A stretch of 64,000 nucleotides of DNA from Candidatus Gastranaerophilales bacterium (GCA_944324485.1 CALUWM010000002.1:1-64000); one strand, 5' to 3'. Counted from the first letter of the stretch, positions 1 to 8,255 are shown. Notes: generated by a model from the letters alone, not told the origin. Numbers and translations are program-made.

Positions 1-201
1 ATCGGGAAGTTCAACTTTTATTTTATATTCATTCTTTTTTTCTTTAATTTCTATTGCAGGTCTAAAAGCTTTGTAAATAGAAGGCATATTTTTTTCTGCA
101 TAAGGAAGTTCGCCAAATGTATCTTTTAAAAATCTATTTAAATCTTCGTGTATATTTTCAAAAAAATACGAAGGTTCTCTTTTTATTACACTAAATCTCA
201 T
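1..201 (-). CDS. Small heat-shock protein Hsp20, N-terminal part (cut by window edge)
   Basis: Only the first 67 codons lie in the window; the gene continues past position 1. I translated it from the complement: it starts MRFSVIKREPSYFF and contains FRPAIEIKE (about residues 47-55) followed by YKIKVELPD at the cut. This is the usual beginning of the alpha-crystallin domain in Hsp20 chaperones, where a W/F-R-P-A-x-D/E-I stretch leads into the first beta strands ending ELPG. Family role: ATP-independent holdase that keeps unfolding proteins soluble in the cytoplasm. The ATG at 199-201 is preceded by a good AAAGGAG Shine-Dalgarno 7 nt upstream. The family is fairly certain; the C-terminal IxI motif cannot be seen. 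Confidence 0.85.
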   Translation of the reverse strand, partial: MRFSVIKREPSYFFENIHEDLNRFLKDTFGELPYAEKNMPSIYKAFRPAIEIKEKKNEYKIKVELPD

Positions 202-275
202 TTTTTTCTCCTTTGAATAATAAACTTGATATTTTATTTTGCTTTATTTTTCAAAAAAAAACATTATCCAAAAGT

Positions 276-1115
276 CTATAAACGTGCAATAACAACTCTA
301 TCAATATTTGCTAAATCTTTTATTATAGTAATATCTTTAAAATTATTTTGAATTAAAATATTTTTTATTATTTCGCTTTGATTTATTCCAATTTCAAATG
401 CTAAAATTCCATCTTGTTTTAAAAATTTACCGGCATCTTTTATAATTCTTCGATAAAATTCAACTCCATCATAATCAGGTGCAAAAAGAGCAATTTCAGG
501 TTCAAAACCAACTTCGTATTGTAAATTGTCTTTTTCTCTTAAAGGAATATAAGGAGGATTAGAAACTATTAAATCAAATTTTTCGCAATCCCTTATTTTT
601 GAATATATATCAGACTTTCTAAATATAATTTTTCTTATTAAATCTAATTTATCAGCGTTTTCAAGAGCCGTTTTAATTGCTTCAAAACTTATATCAACAG
701 CTAAAATTTCAATATCTTTATCTAAAAGTTTTTTAGCCAAAGCGCAACTTATACACCCGGAACCTACTCCAATATCCAAAACATCAACTTTTCCATTTTT
801 ATTTTTTAATAATTTATAACATTCTAAAACTAGAATTTCCGTTTCATCTCTTGGAATTAAAACATTAGGATTTACAATATATTTTTCACCCATAAAATAC
901 GAAAAACCAAGTATATGCTGAATTGGTGCTTTTGTATCTGCACGCTTTAAAGCAACATCAAGCATTTTTTCTCTATTTTCAATTTCTTGACCTAATAAAA
1001 TTTTATCCAAAGAAAAACCCGATATATCTTCAACAATAAGCCTTGCTTCTTGTTTATATTCTTCAATTCCACCATCTTTTAATATTTTTTCAATTTGTTT
1101 TATTATTGTATTCAT
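276..1115 (-). CDS. prmC: Release factor glutamine methyltransferase PrmC/HemK
   Basis: Transfers a methyl group from AdoMet to the glutamine of the GGQ motif in peptide-chain release factors. The 279-residue length is normal. After an N-terminal helical domain come the AdoMet loop DIGVGSG (residues 114-120) and the diagnostic NPPY motif (186-189) that binds the target glutamine. An in-frame TTG nine bases upstream (1124) is possible, but the ATG at 1115 is preferred. The gene overlaps the end of the upstream orphan gene by 26 bp, so it is probably the last gene of a three-gene operon with the two orphan genes upstream, translated by coupling. Confidence 0.93.
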   Translation of the reverse strand: MNTIIKQIEKILKDGGIEEYKQEARLIVEDISGFSLDKILLGQEIENREKMLDVALKRADTKAPIQHILGFSYFMGEKYIVNPNVLIPRDETEILVLECYKLLKNKNGKVDVLDIGVGSGCISCALAKKLLDKDIEILAVDISFEAIKTALENADKLDLIRKIIFRKSDIYSKIRDCEKFDLIVSNPPYIPLREKDNLQYEVGFEPEIALFAPDYDGVEFYRRIIKDAGKFLKQDGILAFEIGINQSEIIKNILIQNNFKDITIIKDLANIDRVVIARL

Positions 1116-1593
1116 CTTTTTCAATTATTTCCATTATCCAATTTCTTAAATCCAACCTACTTGCATTTTGAATATCTTTTTTTTCTATATCATGAACTTT
1201 TGTTAATTTATCATAATACATAATTTGTTTTTTTGTTGGCTTCAATTTTGACATTTTAAAATCCAATGCCCTTTTTCTCTGAATTTTAGCGTATTCTTTC
1301 TCCTTTTGTTTATAAGGTTCCAAAAGCTCTAATTGATGTTTTTCCCAAGTGCAATATTTAAAAAATTTTACTATATCGTTTAAAAAATTATCATCGTCAA
1401 AATAATCACCAACAAATTCAAAATGTGGATTTTTAATGTCAATATAATATTTTTCATCTTCTAAAAATTTGTAAGCCAATTCAATTTCAGAAAAATTAGA
1501 AAACTTTTTATAATAAGATTTCAAAGTCCCCAAAAGTTGAGACTTTTGACGCTTAGTCAAATATAAGAATACAACATTTTTAATATTCTGCAT
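1090..1593 (-). CDS. Conserved-looking hypothetical protein upstream of prmC
   Basis: A 167-residue soluble, charged protein that I do not recognise. It has no signal peptide or membrane segment. The middle is rich in aromatic and acidic residues (FVGDYFDDDNF at about 60-70), followed by a Lys-rich helix. The last 50 residues (PTKKQIMYYDKLT onward) look like the small helical tails with a P-T-x-x-Q motif found at the ends of some helicases and phage proteins; that resemblance is weak. The ATG overlaps the stop of the preceding 56-codon gene (TAATG) and its 3' end overlaps prmC, so all three are probably translated together. Confidence 0.7.
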   Translation of the reverse strand: MQNIKNVVFLYLTKRQKSQLLGTLKSYYKKFSNFSEIELAYKFLEDEKYYIDIKNPHFEFVGDYFDDDNFLNDIVKFFKYCTWEKHQLELLEPYKQKEKEYAKIQRKRALDFKMSKLKPTKKQIMYYDKLTKVHDIEKKDIQNASRLDLRNWIMEIIEKDEYNNKTN

Positions 1594-1763
1594 TATTCTA
1601 ACAAATCTTTTGGATTAATTTCTTTTTTTGTTTTTTGAAAAGCAAAAAGCTTTGCTGCAATAGGATTTTGCGCATATCCTGAATTGAGCATATCGTCAAA
1701 ATTTTTTTCTGCCGTTTTTTTAATATTTTTTTCTTTTAAATAAATAACTTTATTCTTTTCCAT
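1593..1763 (-). CDS. Short orphan protein (56 aa), first gene of the prmC operon
   Basis: A 56-residue protein read by hand from the complement, MEKNKVIYLKEKN at the N-terminus and INPKDLLE at the C-terminus. It is Lys/Asn/Ala-rich, predicted soluble, and not recognised. Reality as a gene is supported by context: its TAA stop overlaps the ATG of the next gene as TAATG, and a perfect extended -10 box (TG-A-TATAAT, 1771-1779) lies 7 nt before its ATG. No Shine-Dalgarno is present, so the mRNA may start at the A of the ATG. Size and position would suit a small partner of the downstream hypothetical protein, but that is only inference. Confidence 0.6.
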   Translation of the reverse strand: MEKNKVIYLKEKNIKKTAEKNFDDMLNSGYAQNPIAAKLFAFQKTKKEINPKDLLE

Positions 1764-1770
1764 AATAAAA

Positions 1771-1779
1771 ATTATATCA
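1771..1779 (-). promoter_or_regulatory. Extended -10 promoter, probably giving a leaderless mRNA
   Basis: The complement reads TGATATAAT, a perfect extended -10 element, followed by seven bases and then the ATG at 1763. Normal initiation 6-8 nt after the -10 would begin the transcript at or next to the start codon. No good -35 hexamer is visible, as expected for an extended -10 promoter. Confidence 0.6.
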
Positions 1780-1824
1780 TTATTCTCTCTTAAATATATA
1801 AAGTGTTTTTAAATAAAAAAATTG

Positions 1825-2517
1825 CTATTTAAATGAGCTTTCTTCCTTAACGGTTTTATTTATAACCCAATTATTATTCATTATTTTTGCAGCACAAGTT
1901 TCTCCGTAAAAATATTTAGAACAATTTTTTTCAATATCTTCCTCAGAAAAATTATAACCATAAGGCATAAACTTACCATCACCATAAAAACCAAAAACAA
2001 AAACATCATAACCAAGCCTATTTTCACCATCTTTATTATCAACATCAACAACCAAAATCCCACATAAATTATTCGGGACATCCATAACACAAGCACCTGT
2101 TGATCTTAAAGCAATATGAACTTTTCTCTTGTCAACCAAAGCACGAGCATAATCTGTTTTTTGTCTATAATTCGTATAATCCTCTCCATCCATTGATAAA
2201 AACCCGCCTACACATAAAAGAGGATTTTTACAAGATGTGTAGCCTGAAAAAGAAGGAAGTATATATTTATCTAAAATATATTGAGAAATTTCATTTGTGT
2301 CAGGAGCATTCCAACCCCAAGTTTGACAAGGTTCATCGTATTGTTTATATCTTTGGACTGTATCATTTATGGTTTCATATACCTCTTTTAGAGTATAGGC
2401 TATTTTTTCTTTCTCCGAAAGCTTATTAAAAAAAGGATTAACAAAAGTAACGACCGTCAAAATAATACAAACAGCGGTCAAAAGTTCGATAAAAGAAAAA
2501 GCACGACACTTACCCAT
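1825..2517 (-). CDS. Type IV pilin-like protein (minor pseudopilin)
   Basis: A 230-residue protein with a class III (prepilin) signal: a short basic leader MGKCRA, then FSFIELL and a hydrophobic helix (residues 7-26). Glu at position 5 after the cleavage point is present; the residue before the cut is Ala rather than the usual Gly. The C-terminal globular part is Cys-rich and carries an Asp/Asn-rich stretch near 157-172 (VDVDNKDGENRLGYD) that could be a metal- or calcium-binding loop, as in several pseudopilins. Family role: processed by PilD and assembled into a type IV pilus or type II-like pseudopilus. The PilMN and PilO genes at 45.8-48 kb may belong to the same machine. Which pilin it is cannot be told. 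Confidence 0.8.
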   Translation of the reverse strand: MGKCRAFSFIELLTAVCIILTVVTFVNPFFNKLSEKEKIAYTLKEVYETINDTVQRYKQYDEPCQTWGWNAPDTNEISQYILDKYILPSFSGYTSCKNPLLCVGGFLSMDGEDYTNYRQKTDYARALVDKRKVHIALRSTGACVMDVPNNLCGILVVDVDNKDGENRLGYDVFVFGFYGDGKFMPYGYNFSEEDIEKNCSKYFYGETCAAKIMNNNWVINKTVKEESSFK

Positions 2518-2576
2518 AATCTTAATCTATAAAAATTAACTAAAATTTACAATAGTCCTAATACAGGAATTATTCA

Positions 2577-2585
2577 TGATATAAT
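2577..2585 (+). promoter_or_regulatory. Extended -10 promoter of the PIG-L-like gene
   Basis: The sequence TGATATAAT is a perfect extended -10 element. It lies just upstream of a GGAAAG Shine-Dalgarno-like stretch (2593-2598) and predicts a very short leader. Confidence 0.5.
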
Positions 2586-2607
2586 TTTTTTCGGAAAGAT
2601 GGATTTA

Positions 2608-3372
2608 ATGATTAACATAAAAAGAAAAGTAATTGATTTCATCAAAAAAACAGATATTATTAAAAAAATAAATTATAATAAATTTATTTTTTATTTTCTT
2701 TTTGGCTTAAAAAGCCGATTTGGAGAGTTTAAAATAAATATAAATACAAAATGTCTTGTATTTTCTCAATATCCAGGAGCAGAAACCAAAGGATTAGGCG
2801 GTTTAATTGCACAATATCCCAAAAATTTTGAAATTTTATGTCTCACAAACGGTTCAAACATGATTTCAACTATGGATCCTATTGAATCTGCTTGTATTAA
2901 AAAACAACAATTTAACGAAGTTATGAAAATGACTCGAGCTAAGGGTCATAAAATCTTTGATATAGACAATAAAACACTAAAAAATCATTATGCTACATTT
3001 AAAAAAATCGATATATCGGAAGCAGACTATATTTTTATACCAAATATTTATGATAACAACATTGACACAATAGCTCTTTTACAACATTTTAAACAAATTT
3101 TAAAAGACAAAGAATTTAAACCCGAACTAAAAATCCTTATGTATGAATCGGATTTTCCGCTATGTACACTTGATTATTATATCGATATAAGTCCGATTAT
3201 TGAAACAAAGAAAAAAATGTTAAAGATATATTATCCTGAAGATAAATTCCCGGGGTTAGTTGATAGAATTATAGGAATAAATGCTTTTCGTTCTATTCAA
3301 CATAATTGCAACTATTGCGAAGCATTTTTAGCTTTTACAGCTGATGAATTCATCAAAATTCCTTTAATATAG
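2608..3372 (+). CDS. PIG-L (LmbE)-like protein lacking both metal-binding motifs
   Basis: Looks like the PIG-L/LmbE deacetylase fold, whose active members remove acetyl groups from N-acetylglucosaminyl substrates. Fold-level matches are LVFSQYPGAETKGLGGLIA (residues 50-68), ADYIFIPNIYDNNID (139-153), YYIDISPIIETKK and a final QHNCNYCEAF segment. However, the metal motif normally PHPDDE reads QYPGAE (54-59), and the second motif, normally HPDH, reads NNID (150-153). All expected metal ligands are therefore missing and deacetylase activity is unlikely. I prefer the ATG at 2608, 9 nt after GGAAAG; an ATG at 2599 is in frame. It could be a pseudoenzyme, a sugar-binding protein or a decaying gene, although the reading frame is intact. 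Confidence 0.65.
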   Translation: MINIKRKVIDFIKKTDIIKKINYNKFIFYFLFGLKSRFGEFKININTKCLVFSQYPGAETKGLGGLIAQYPKNFEILCLTNGSNMISTMDPIESACIKKQQFNEVMKMTRAKGHKIFDIDNKTLKNHYATFKKIDISEADYIFIPNIYDNNIDTIALLQHFKQILKDKEFKPELKILMYESDFPLCTLDYYIDISPIIETKKKMLKIYYPEDKFPGLVDRIIGINAFRSIQHNCNYCEAFLAFTADEFIKIPLI

Positions 3373-3445
3373 TAATTACCCGAATTTCTGTTTTAATCCC
3401 TGAATATTGTTGTATAATAGAATAAACAAAGTAAAGGGTTATTGG

Positions 3446-5596
3446 ATGAAGAAAAAAATTATAATTATTTTTGCATCATTTTTATTTTTTAATGCAATAG
3501 CAGCAGATATTTCACAAGAAGATATACAAAGATATTCTGCATATTATTCAAACGGAATGGAATATTTCAAAAATCAACAATATAGCTCAGCTATTATTGA
3601 ATTTAGAAAAGTTTTAAGATTTTCACCTTATGACGAAACTATACAAGAAAAGCTTGCGAATGCTTATATTGCGAGAGCTCAACAATATAAAAACGAAACC
3701 AAAGAATACAAAAAAGCATTAAGTGACTATAAAAGTGCTGTTTTTTATGCAAAATATTGGAAACAAACAAATCCATCCCAAACAATGCTTTCTCTTGCAA
3801 ATAGTGCAACCGGAGAAATAAACAGTCTGGAAAAAAGACTCTCAATCGCTCAAAGTCCGTCAACAAGAATACAAAATGCTAAAGCCCTAAGAGCCCAAGG
3901 GGAACTAGCAGCAGCAGGTTATGACTTTCAGCTTTTAAAAAATGGACAGTATAAAGAATTAGCATACGAAAATTTAGGAAATATATACAAAAATTTAAAT
4001 AACTTGTCCTCTGCAATGGATTATTTTAAAGATGCAATAAGCTTTAATCCTGATAATCCAAAACTTCACTTTTTATACGGTGTTATGCTTGATGAAGCAA
4101 AAAATTACGAAGCCAGCATGGAACAATATAATCTGGCCTTAAAATATGGAGACAAAAGTCCTGAGCTTCTTGAAATTCTTGAAAATAAGTGGACACAAAA
4201 TATTGTAAATAATCCAAATGATGCACAAAGCTACATTAATCTGGGTGCAATTTATCAAAAACAAGGCAACTTTGAAGCAGCAAAAACACAATATTTAAAA
4301 GCTGCAAATCTAGATAGTTCAGATGACACAAGCCTGTATAATCTTGCATCCTTATATATTCAACAGAAAAACTATCAAGGAGCAATTAGCGTATACGACA
4401 AATTACTCCTAAAAAAACCAAACAACATAGAAATTTTAGAATACAAAGCTAATGCCTTAAAAGAAATGCAAAGATACGATGAAGCCCTAAAACAATATGA
4501 TAAAATCTTAGCAATAGACCCTAATAACAAAAATATAAGAAGCTTAGCAGATGATATCATTTTAAATCATTTTTCAGGTCAAAAACTCCAAACATATTTG
4601 CTTGCAAAAGCAAATTCAAATCCTTCAAATTATGAGGCACAATTTAACTATGCCCTTGAATTACATAAAAATAAAAACTATCAAAGCGCAATAGAATACT
4701 ACAAAAAAGCTCAAAATATAAACCCCTCAAAAGAAGAAACATACTTGAATTTAGCTCAAATTTATATGGAACAGAAAAACTATGCTCAAGCAAATCAAAT
4801 TTGCGAAAAAGGGCTTATGATTATTCCAAACAGTGAAGAACTTAAAAAATATCTGGCTGACTCTAAAGCGCTAAGTGCAAATACGCAATATGAAAACGCT
4901 ACAAAACTATTTAATGAAAAGAAATATACTCAGGCAATAAATGAATATTTAAAAATACCAAACAAAACAAAAGAAGTAAACCTCGCTATTGCAAGTTGTT
5001 ATTGGCAAATGAATGATTATAAAAATGCAAACAAATATTACCTTGAAGTTTTATCAAAAGAACCAAATGATATAGAAGCTCTCACAAGCAGTGCGTGGGC
5101 TTATTACTCTACAAATGACATACAAAATGCAAAATCAACTGCAAATAAAATTTTATCTTTAGATAGTTCCAATCAAGAAGCAAAAAATATTCTTGCAAAT
5201 ATAGACGAACAAGAAAATTCAGAACTATTGCAAACTGCCATTGATCAATACGAAAAAGGCTCATACAATGAATCTTTAGCAAATTTAAATAAATACCTTA
5301 CAAAAAATCCCAATGATGAATATGGAATTTATTATAAGGGTTTGTGTTTAGATGAACTTAAAAAACCGCAAGAAGCAATAAAACAATATAAACTTTTAAT
5401 TTCAAAAAATCCAAATTTTGCCTCTGCTTATTATTCTCTGGCAGTAAATTTAGATAACAGTGAAAACTATAAAGAAGCAATTTCAAATTACGAAAAATTT
5501 ATCTCTTTAAAAGGAAATGAAAAAGACGAAATGACAAATTTCGCAACAGCAAGAATTAAGGAATTAAAAGATTATTTAAATGCCCTCAACAAATAA
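3446..5596 (+). CDS. Exported tetratricopeptide-repeat protein
   Basis: A 716-residue protein with a clear N-terminal Sec signal (MKKKIIIIFASFLFFNAIAA, cut near residue 20) followed almost entirely by TPR repeats. Repeats with W/Y-N-L-A/G-x-x-Y spacing recur about every 34 residues, for example YINLGAIYQKQGNFEAA, YNLASLYIQQKNYQGA and YKANALKEMQRYDEA. TPR arrays form superhelical scaffolds for protein-protein binding, here probably in the periplasm. I chose the ATG at 3446, because an upstream in-frame ATG at 3407 would add an implausible leader before the signal peptide; AAAGGG lies just before it and a TATAAT at 3413-3418 is a likely -10. The end overlaps dusB by 17 bp. The partner is unknown. 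Confidence 0.88.
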   Translation: MKKKIIIIFASFLFFNAIAADISQEDIQRYSAYYSNGMEYFKNQQYSSAIIEFRKVLRFSPYDETIQEKLANAYIARAQQYKNETKEYKKALSDYKSAVFYAKYWKQTNPSQTMLSLANSATGEINSLEKRLSIAQSPSTRIQNAKALRAQGELAAAGYDFQLLKNGQYKELAYENLGNIYKNLNNLSSAMDYFKDAISFNPDNPKLHFLYGVMLDEAKNYEASMEQYNLALKYGDKSPELLEILENKWTQNIVNNPNDAQSYINLGAIYQKQGNFEAAKTQYLKAANLDSSDDTSLYNLASLYIQQKNYQGAISVYDKLLLKKPNNIEILEYKANALKEMQRYDEALKQYDKILAIDPNNKNIRSLADDIILNHFSGQKLQTYLLAKANSNPSNYEAQFNYALELHKNKNYQSAIEYYKKAQNINPSKEETYLNLAQIYMEQKNYAQANQICEKGLMIIPNSEELKKYLADSKALSANTQYENATKLFNEKKYTQAINEYLKIPNKTKEVNLAIASCYWQMNDYKNANKYYLEVLSKEPNDIEALTSSAWAYYSTNDIQNAKSTANKILSLDSSNQEAKNILANIDEQENSELLQTAIDQYEKGSYNESLANLNKYLTKNPNDEYGIYYKGLCLDELKKPQEAIKQYKLLISKNPNFASAYYSLAVNLDNSENYKEAISNYEKFISLKGNEKDEMTNFATARIKELKDYLNALNK

Positions 5597-6557
5597 AAAA
5601 ATCGATATAAATAAAATTAAAGTTATTCAAGCTCCGCTTGCAGGAATTTCTGATGTTGTTTTCAGAGGACTCATAAGAAAATACGGTTCAAAATGCCTTA
5701 TGACAACTGAAATGATTTCATCAGAGATGCTATGCAACAATCCCAATCCAAGAATAATAAAATTTGAAGAATTTGAATATCCTCTTTCTTTCCAATTAGT
5801 CGGTCATAAAATAGATAAAATGACGACAGCAGCAAAAATCATTGCTCCTTATGCCAGTATGATAGATATCAACTGCGGATGTCCGGTAAAAAAAGTTGTT
5901 GTTTCGGGTGATGGTTCCGCCATGATGAAAGCACCAAAACTTGCTTCAGACATTTTAAAATCTATTAAAGATTCAACCAATCTGCCTGTAAGTGTAAAGT
6001 GTAGATTAGGATGGTCAAAAGATGAAGAAAATTATATTGATTTTGCAAAAACAATGGAAGAAGCAGGAGCAGATTTCATAACTTTACACGCAAGAACAAG
6101 AAGTGCAATGTACGAAGGACATGCCGACTGGGAAAAAATAGCACTTTTAAAAAAAGAGCTTAACATCCCTGTTTTTGCAAATGGTGATATTAAAAGCCTT
6201 GAAGATGCTAAAAAATGTCTCAAAATAACTAAGTGTGATGGCATTTCAATAGGCAGAGGCATTATGGGAGATTTTACACTTCCATACAGAATAGAAAAAT
6301 ATTTAGAAGAACAAATCGAAATTAAAGAACCAAACTTAAAACAAAAAATTGAAATGCTAAAAGAACATTTGTTACTTGAAATTGAAAACTTAGGGGAAAC
6401 TAACGGAATAAAATTTATGAGAAAATTTTATAACTACTATATTTCATCAGTAAAAAATGCTTCAAAATACAGATCTATGTTGGTAAGATTAGAAAACGAA
6501 AAAGAAATCTTAAAGGTCTTAGATGAAATACTTTGTATACATAATTCAAACTGTTGA
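5580..6557 (+). CDS. dusB: tRNA-dihydrouridine synthase (DusB-type)
   Basis: Reduces specific uridines in the tRNA D-loop to dihydrouridine using FMN and NAD(P)H. The 325-residue protein shows the Dus TIM barrel: APLAGISDVVFR (18-29), TEMISSE (43-49), NCGCP (98-102, with the proton-donor Cys of the GCP motif at 101), KCRLGW (140-145), HARTR (170-174), ANGDI (200-204) and a GRG phosphate-binding motif (225-227). The C-terminal helical RNA-binding domain is present. The TEM-S-SE signature and length point to the DusB group. It starts inside the end of the TPR gene and overlaps the next gene by 35 bp, so the three are one operon. Confidence 0.93.
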   Translation: MPSTNKKIDINKIKVIQAPLAGISDVVFRGLIRKYGSKCLMTTEMISSEMLCNNPNPRIIKFEEFEYPLSFQLVGHKIDKMTTAAKIIAPYASMIDINCGCPVKKVVVSGDGSAMMKAPKLASDILKSIKDSTNLPVSVKCRLGWSKDEENYIDFAKTMEEAGADFITLHARTRSAMYEGHADWEKIALLKKELNIPVFANGDIKSLEDAKKCLKITKCDGISIGRGIMGDFTLPYRIEKYLEEQIEIKEPNLKQKIEMLKEHLLLEIENLGETNGIKFMRKFYNYYISSVKNASKYRSMLVRLENEKEILKVLDEILCIHNSNC

Positions 6558-6807
6558 CGATACATTATATTGCGGAATTGCAAAAAATATATTTGAAAGA
6601 TACAAAAAACATCTTGAAGGTAAAGGTGCAAAATACCTAAAAAGCCATAAACCACAAAAAATTGTATATGCAGATATTTTTGAAGATAAGTCTTCTGCAC
6701 TAAAGGAAGAATTTAAAATTAAATCCCTCACAAGACAAGAAAAAAACAATTTAATCGAAAAAAACAAAAAAAGAACCGAAAAATTTTTTATAAGTCTTGA
6801 CATATAA
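6523..6807 (+). CDS. GIY-YIG domain protein (YhbQ-like)
   Basis: A 94-residue single-domain GIY-YIG protein. The two motif halves are FVYIIQT (4-10) and YCGIAKN (16-22), followed by the Arg of the catalytic helix (ERYKKH, 25-30), the GKGAKYLKSHKP loop and a conserved Glu in EEFKIKSLTRQEK (62-74). Members are small nucleases or DNA-binding proteins such as E. coli YhbQ; a role in DNA repair is suspected but unsettled. It overlaps the 3' end of dusB by 35 bp, suggesting coupled translation, and is the last gene of the TPR-dusB operon. Confidence 0.88.
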   Translation: MKYFVYIIQTVDDTLYCGIAKNIFERYKKHLEGKGAKYLKSHKPQKIVYADIFEDKSSALKEEFKIKSLTRQEKNNLIEKNKKRTEKFFISLDI

Positions 6808-6981
6808 AGTTTTACATGGTAAAATAGTAAAAATTTGTGAAATCGGTTAGGGAATTACAAATTTTTACTACACAGGTGATTTGATTTTTTTTTGACCAAA
6901 TCAAGACGAGTGGAAAATAGGCAGTGTCATAACTCAAAACAGGGATTGACACGATTATCTTGTGAAGAAAGTGTGAAGATT
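6808..6981 (+). ncRNA. Candidate structured leader RNA or terminator region
   Basis: This 174-bp non-coding stretch holds three nested or successive inverted repeats: a perfect 14-bp stem (6825-6838 with 6857-6870, 18-nt loop), a 7-bp stem TTGATTT/AAATCAA (6881-6887 with 6898-6904), and a 6-bp stem GTGTCA/TGACAC (6924-6929 with 6947-6952). It is richer in G than its surroundings near 6905-6960. It could be the dusB operon terminator plus a structured 5' leader of the next gene. I do not recognise any known riboswitch consensus. The class is uncertain. Confidence 0.35.
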
Positions 6982-7356
6982 ATGATTCAAGCAGTTCAAA
7001 CATCAGAAACTACAAAAAACAACTACGGTAAATATGCCCTTGCGGCAGGAGCAGGTGCTGTTGCGGGTGCAGGAGCACGTTATTTATTACCTACAAAAAC
7101 AGAACTTTCTTCAATATTTAATAAAGAAGCTGTGGACACCTTTGTAACAAACACTGCAACCCAAGCAAGAGGTGCAAATCGTTCAATCGTTAAATATGCG
7201 GGAATTGGAGCGATTTTAGCAGCAGGACTAAAATTTCTTTCTAAAATTTTCCCAAGTGAAAAAACATACCAAAAAGCAAATTTAGAATATTCCAAATTCG
7301 GTGCTTTAGTAGATGCACCCGATTACGCTGTTGAAATTATGTGGTATGGCGAATAA
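6982..7356 (+). CDS. Small Gly/Ala-rich membrane protein of unknown function
   Basis: A 124-residue protein with two small-residue-rich hydrophobic segments: YALAAGAGAVAGAGARYLL (about 18-36) and a second near residues 72-90 (YAGIGAILAAGLKFLSKIF). The first resembles glycine-zipper membrane helices. There is no signal peptide with a cleavage site. The reading frame stays open upstream to 6892, but that part coincides with hairpin-forming sequence and is unlike the rest, so I start at the ATG at 6982 (weak GTGAAG upstream). It ends 8 bp from the convergent metallopeptidase gene. Function is unknown. Confidence 0.65.
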   Translation: MIQAVQTSETTKNNYGKYALAAGAGAVAGAGARYLLPTKTELSSIFNKEAVDTFVTNTATQARGANRSIVKYAGIGAILAAGLKFLSKIFPSEKTYQKANLEYSKFGALVDAPDYAVEIMWYGE

Positions 7357-7364
7357 TTAATTTA

Positions 7365-8255
7365 TTATAACGAATTGCTTATAAAAGAATAAAGCTCTTT
7401 ACTCAATAAACGTTTAGCTCTTATTACAGGGTCATTTTTTGAGCAATCCAAAACATTAACGGATACACTATATGCTTCAGCTTCATTTTGAGTTTCTTGC
7501 TTTACCCAACCTTTTATAGCATCTTTCATATCATTATAATTTTTGCCCAAATTCATTGAAACAACCTCTGCCACATTTTCAATAATACTTTCAAATTGAG
7601 AATTATCTATTGATTTTTCTATATTGAAATTACCTCTCATAACAGAATTTAAAACATTGTTTACTTTTACCTGATTACTAAAAAGACACATTTGACAACT
7701 TCTTACAACTTCATCCATAGCCTTCTTTGCAGCTCTTGCTATAAAAGCTATTTCTTGAGGATTTTGAGTGTATTTTAAAATACCATAATAATTTTCATCA
7801 TTTGCTCTTTGCAAAACATGAGTATATTCATGAGCCAAATTTGCAATCAAATCAGTTTTTTCTTTAGAAGTATTCGGTATATTTCCAAGGTGTATTTTTG
7901 CCATTTTAAGCCTAAAATCTAAACCATACAAAGGAAGCATATGAGCAATAACTGCACCTGCTGTATTTATACCCTTAACAGGACATTCTTCTAAATTTTT
8001 AATCTCGACCTTAACAGGTGATACACTATTTACCATTTCACTCAAATTTTCATAAGAAAGATTATTAGCTCTTGAAAATTTTAAAATTTTCTTACCAAGA
8101 CTTGTACCGGCTATAATATTTTCAGAATCTTCATTTCTTGCATTTTTTCCTGAAAATGAAACAGAATCATACTTTAAATTATAATTATTTTTACATTTAA
8201 ATGAATTATTATATACCTTTTGAAAAGAAACTAAATTAATGGGGAGAATATTCAT
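7365..8255 (-). CDS. Putative HExxH zinc metallopeptidase with N-terminal F-x-G motif
   Basis: A 296-residue protein with a zinc-metallopeptidase signature AHEYTHVLQ (HEYTH at 142-146), preceded by a hydrophobic helix as in gluzincin-like enzymes. A downstream NEAEAY (257-262) offers a plausible third zinc ligand. There is no Sec signal. The first 45 residues are Asn/Ser-rich and contain SVSFSG (31-36), a motif shared with four other proteins in this window. Two cysteines in RSCQMC (185-190) and C91 could be structural. I use the ATG at 8255, which has AGCAGG upstream; an ATG at 8288 is in frame without such support. Substrate and location are unknown; a toxin or effector role is possible but unproven. 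Confidence 0.7.
   Translation of the reverse strand: MNILPINLVSFQKVYNNSFKCKNNYNLKYDSVSFSGKNARNEDSENIIAGTSLGKKILKFSRANNLSYENLSEMVNSVSPVKVEIKNLEECPVKGINTAGAVIAHMLPLYGLDFRLKMAKIHLGNIPNTSKEKTDLIANLAHEYTHVLQRANDENYYGILKYTQNPQEIAFIARAAKKAMDEVVRSCQMCLFSNQVKVNNVLNSVMRGNFNIEKSIDNSQFESIIENVAEVVSMNLGKNYNDMKDAIKGWVKQETQNEAEAYSVSVNVLDCSKNDPVIRAKRLLSKELYSFISNSL

Noticed and set aside
6892-6981. Thirty upstream codons of the small membrane protein
   Set aside because: They coincide with stem-forming sequence, have no initiation signal and a residue composition unlike the rest.
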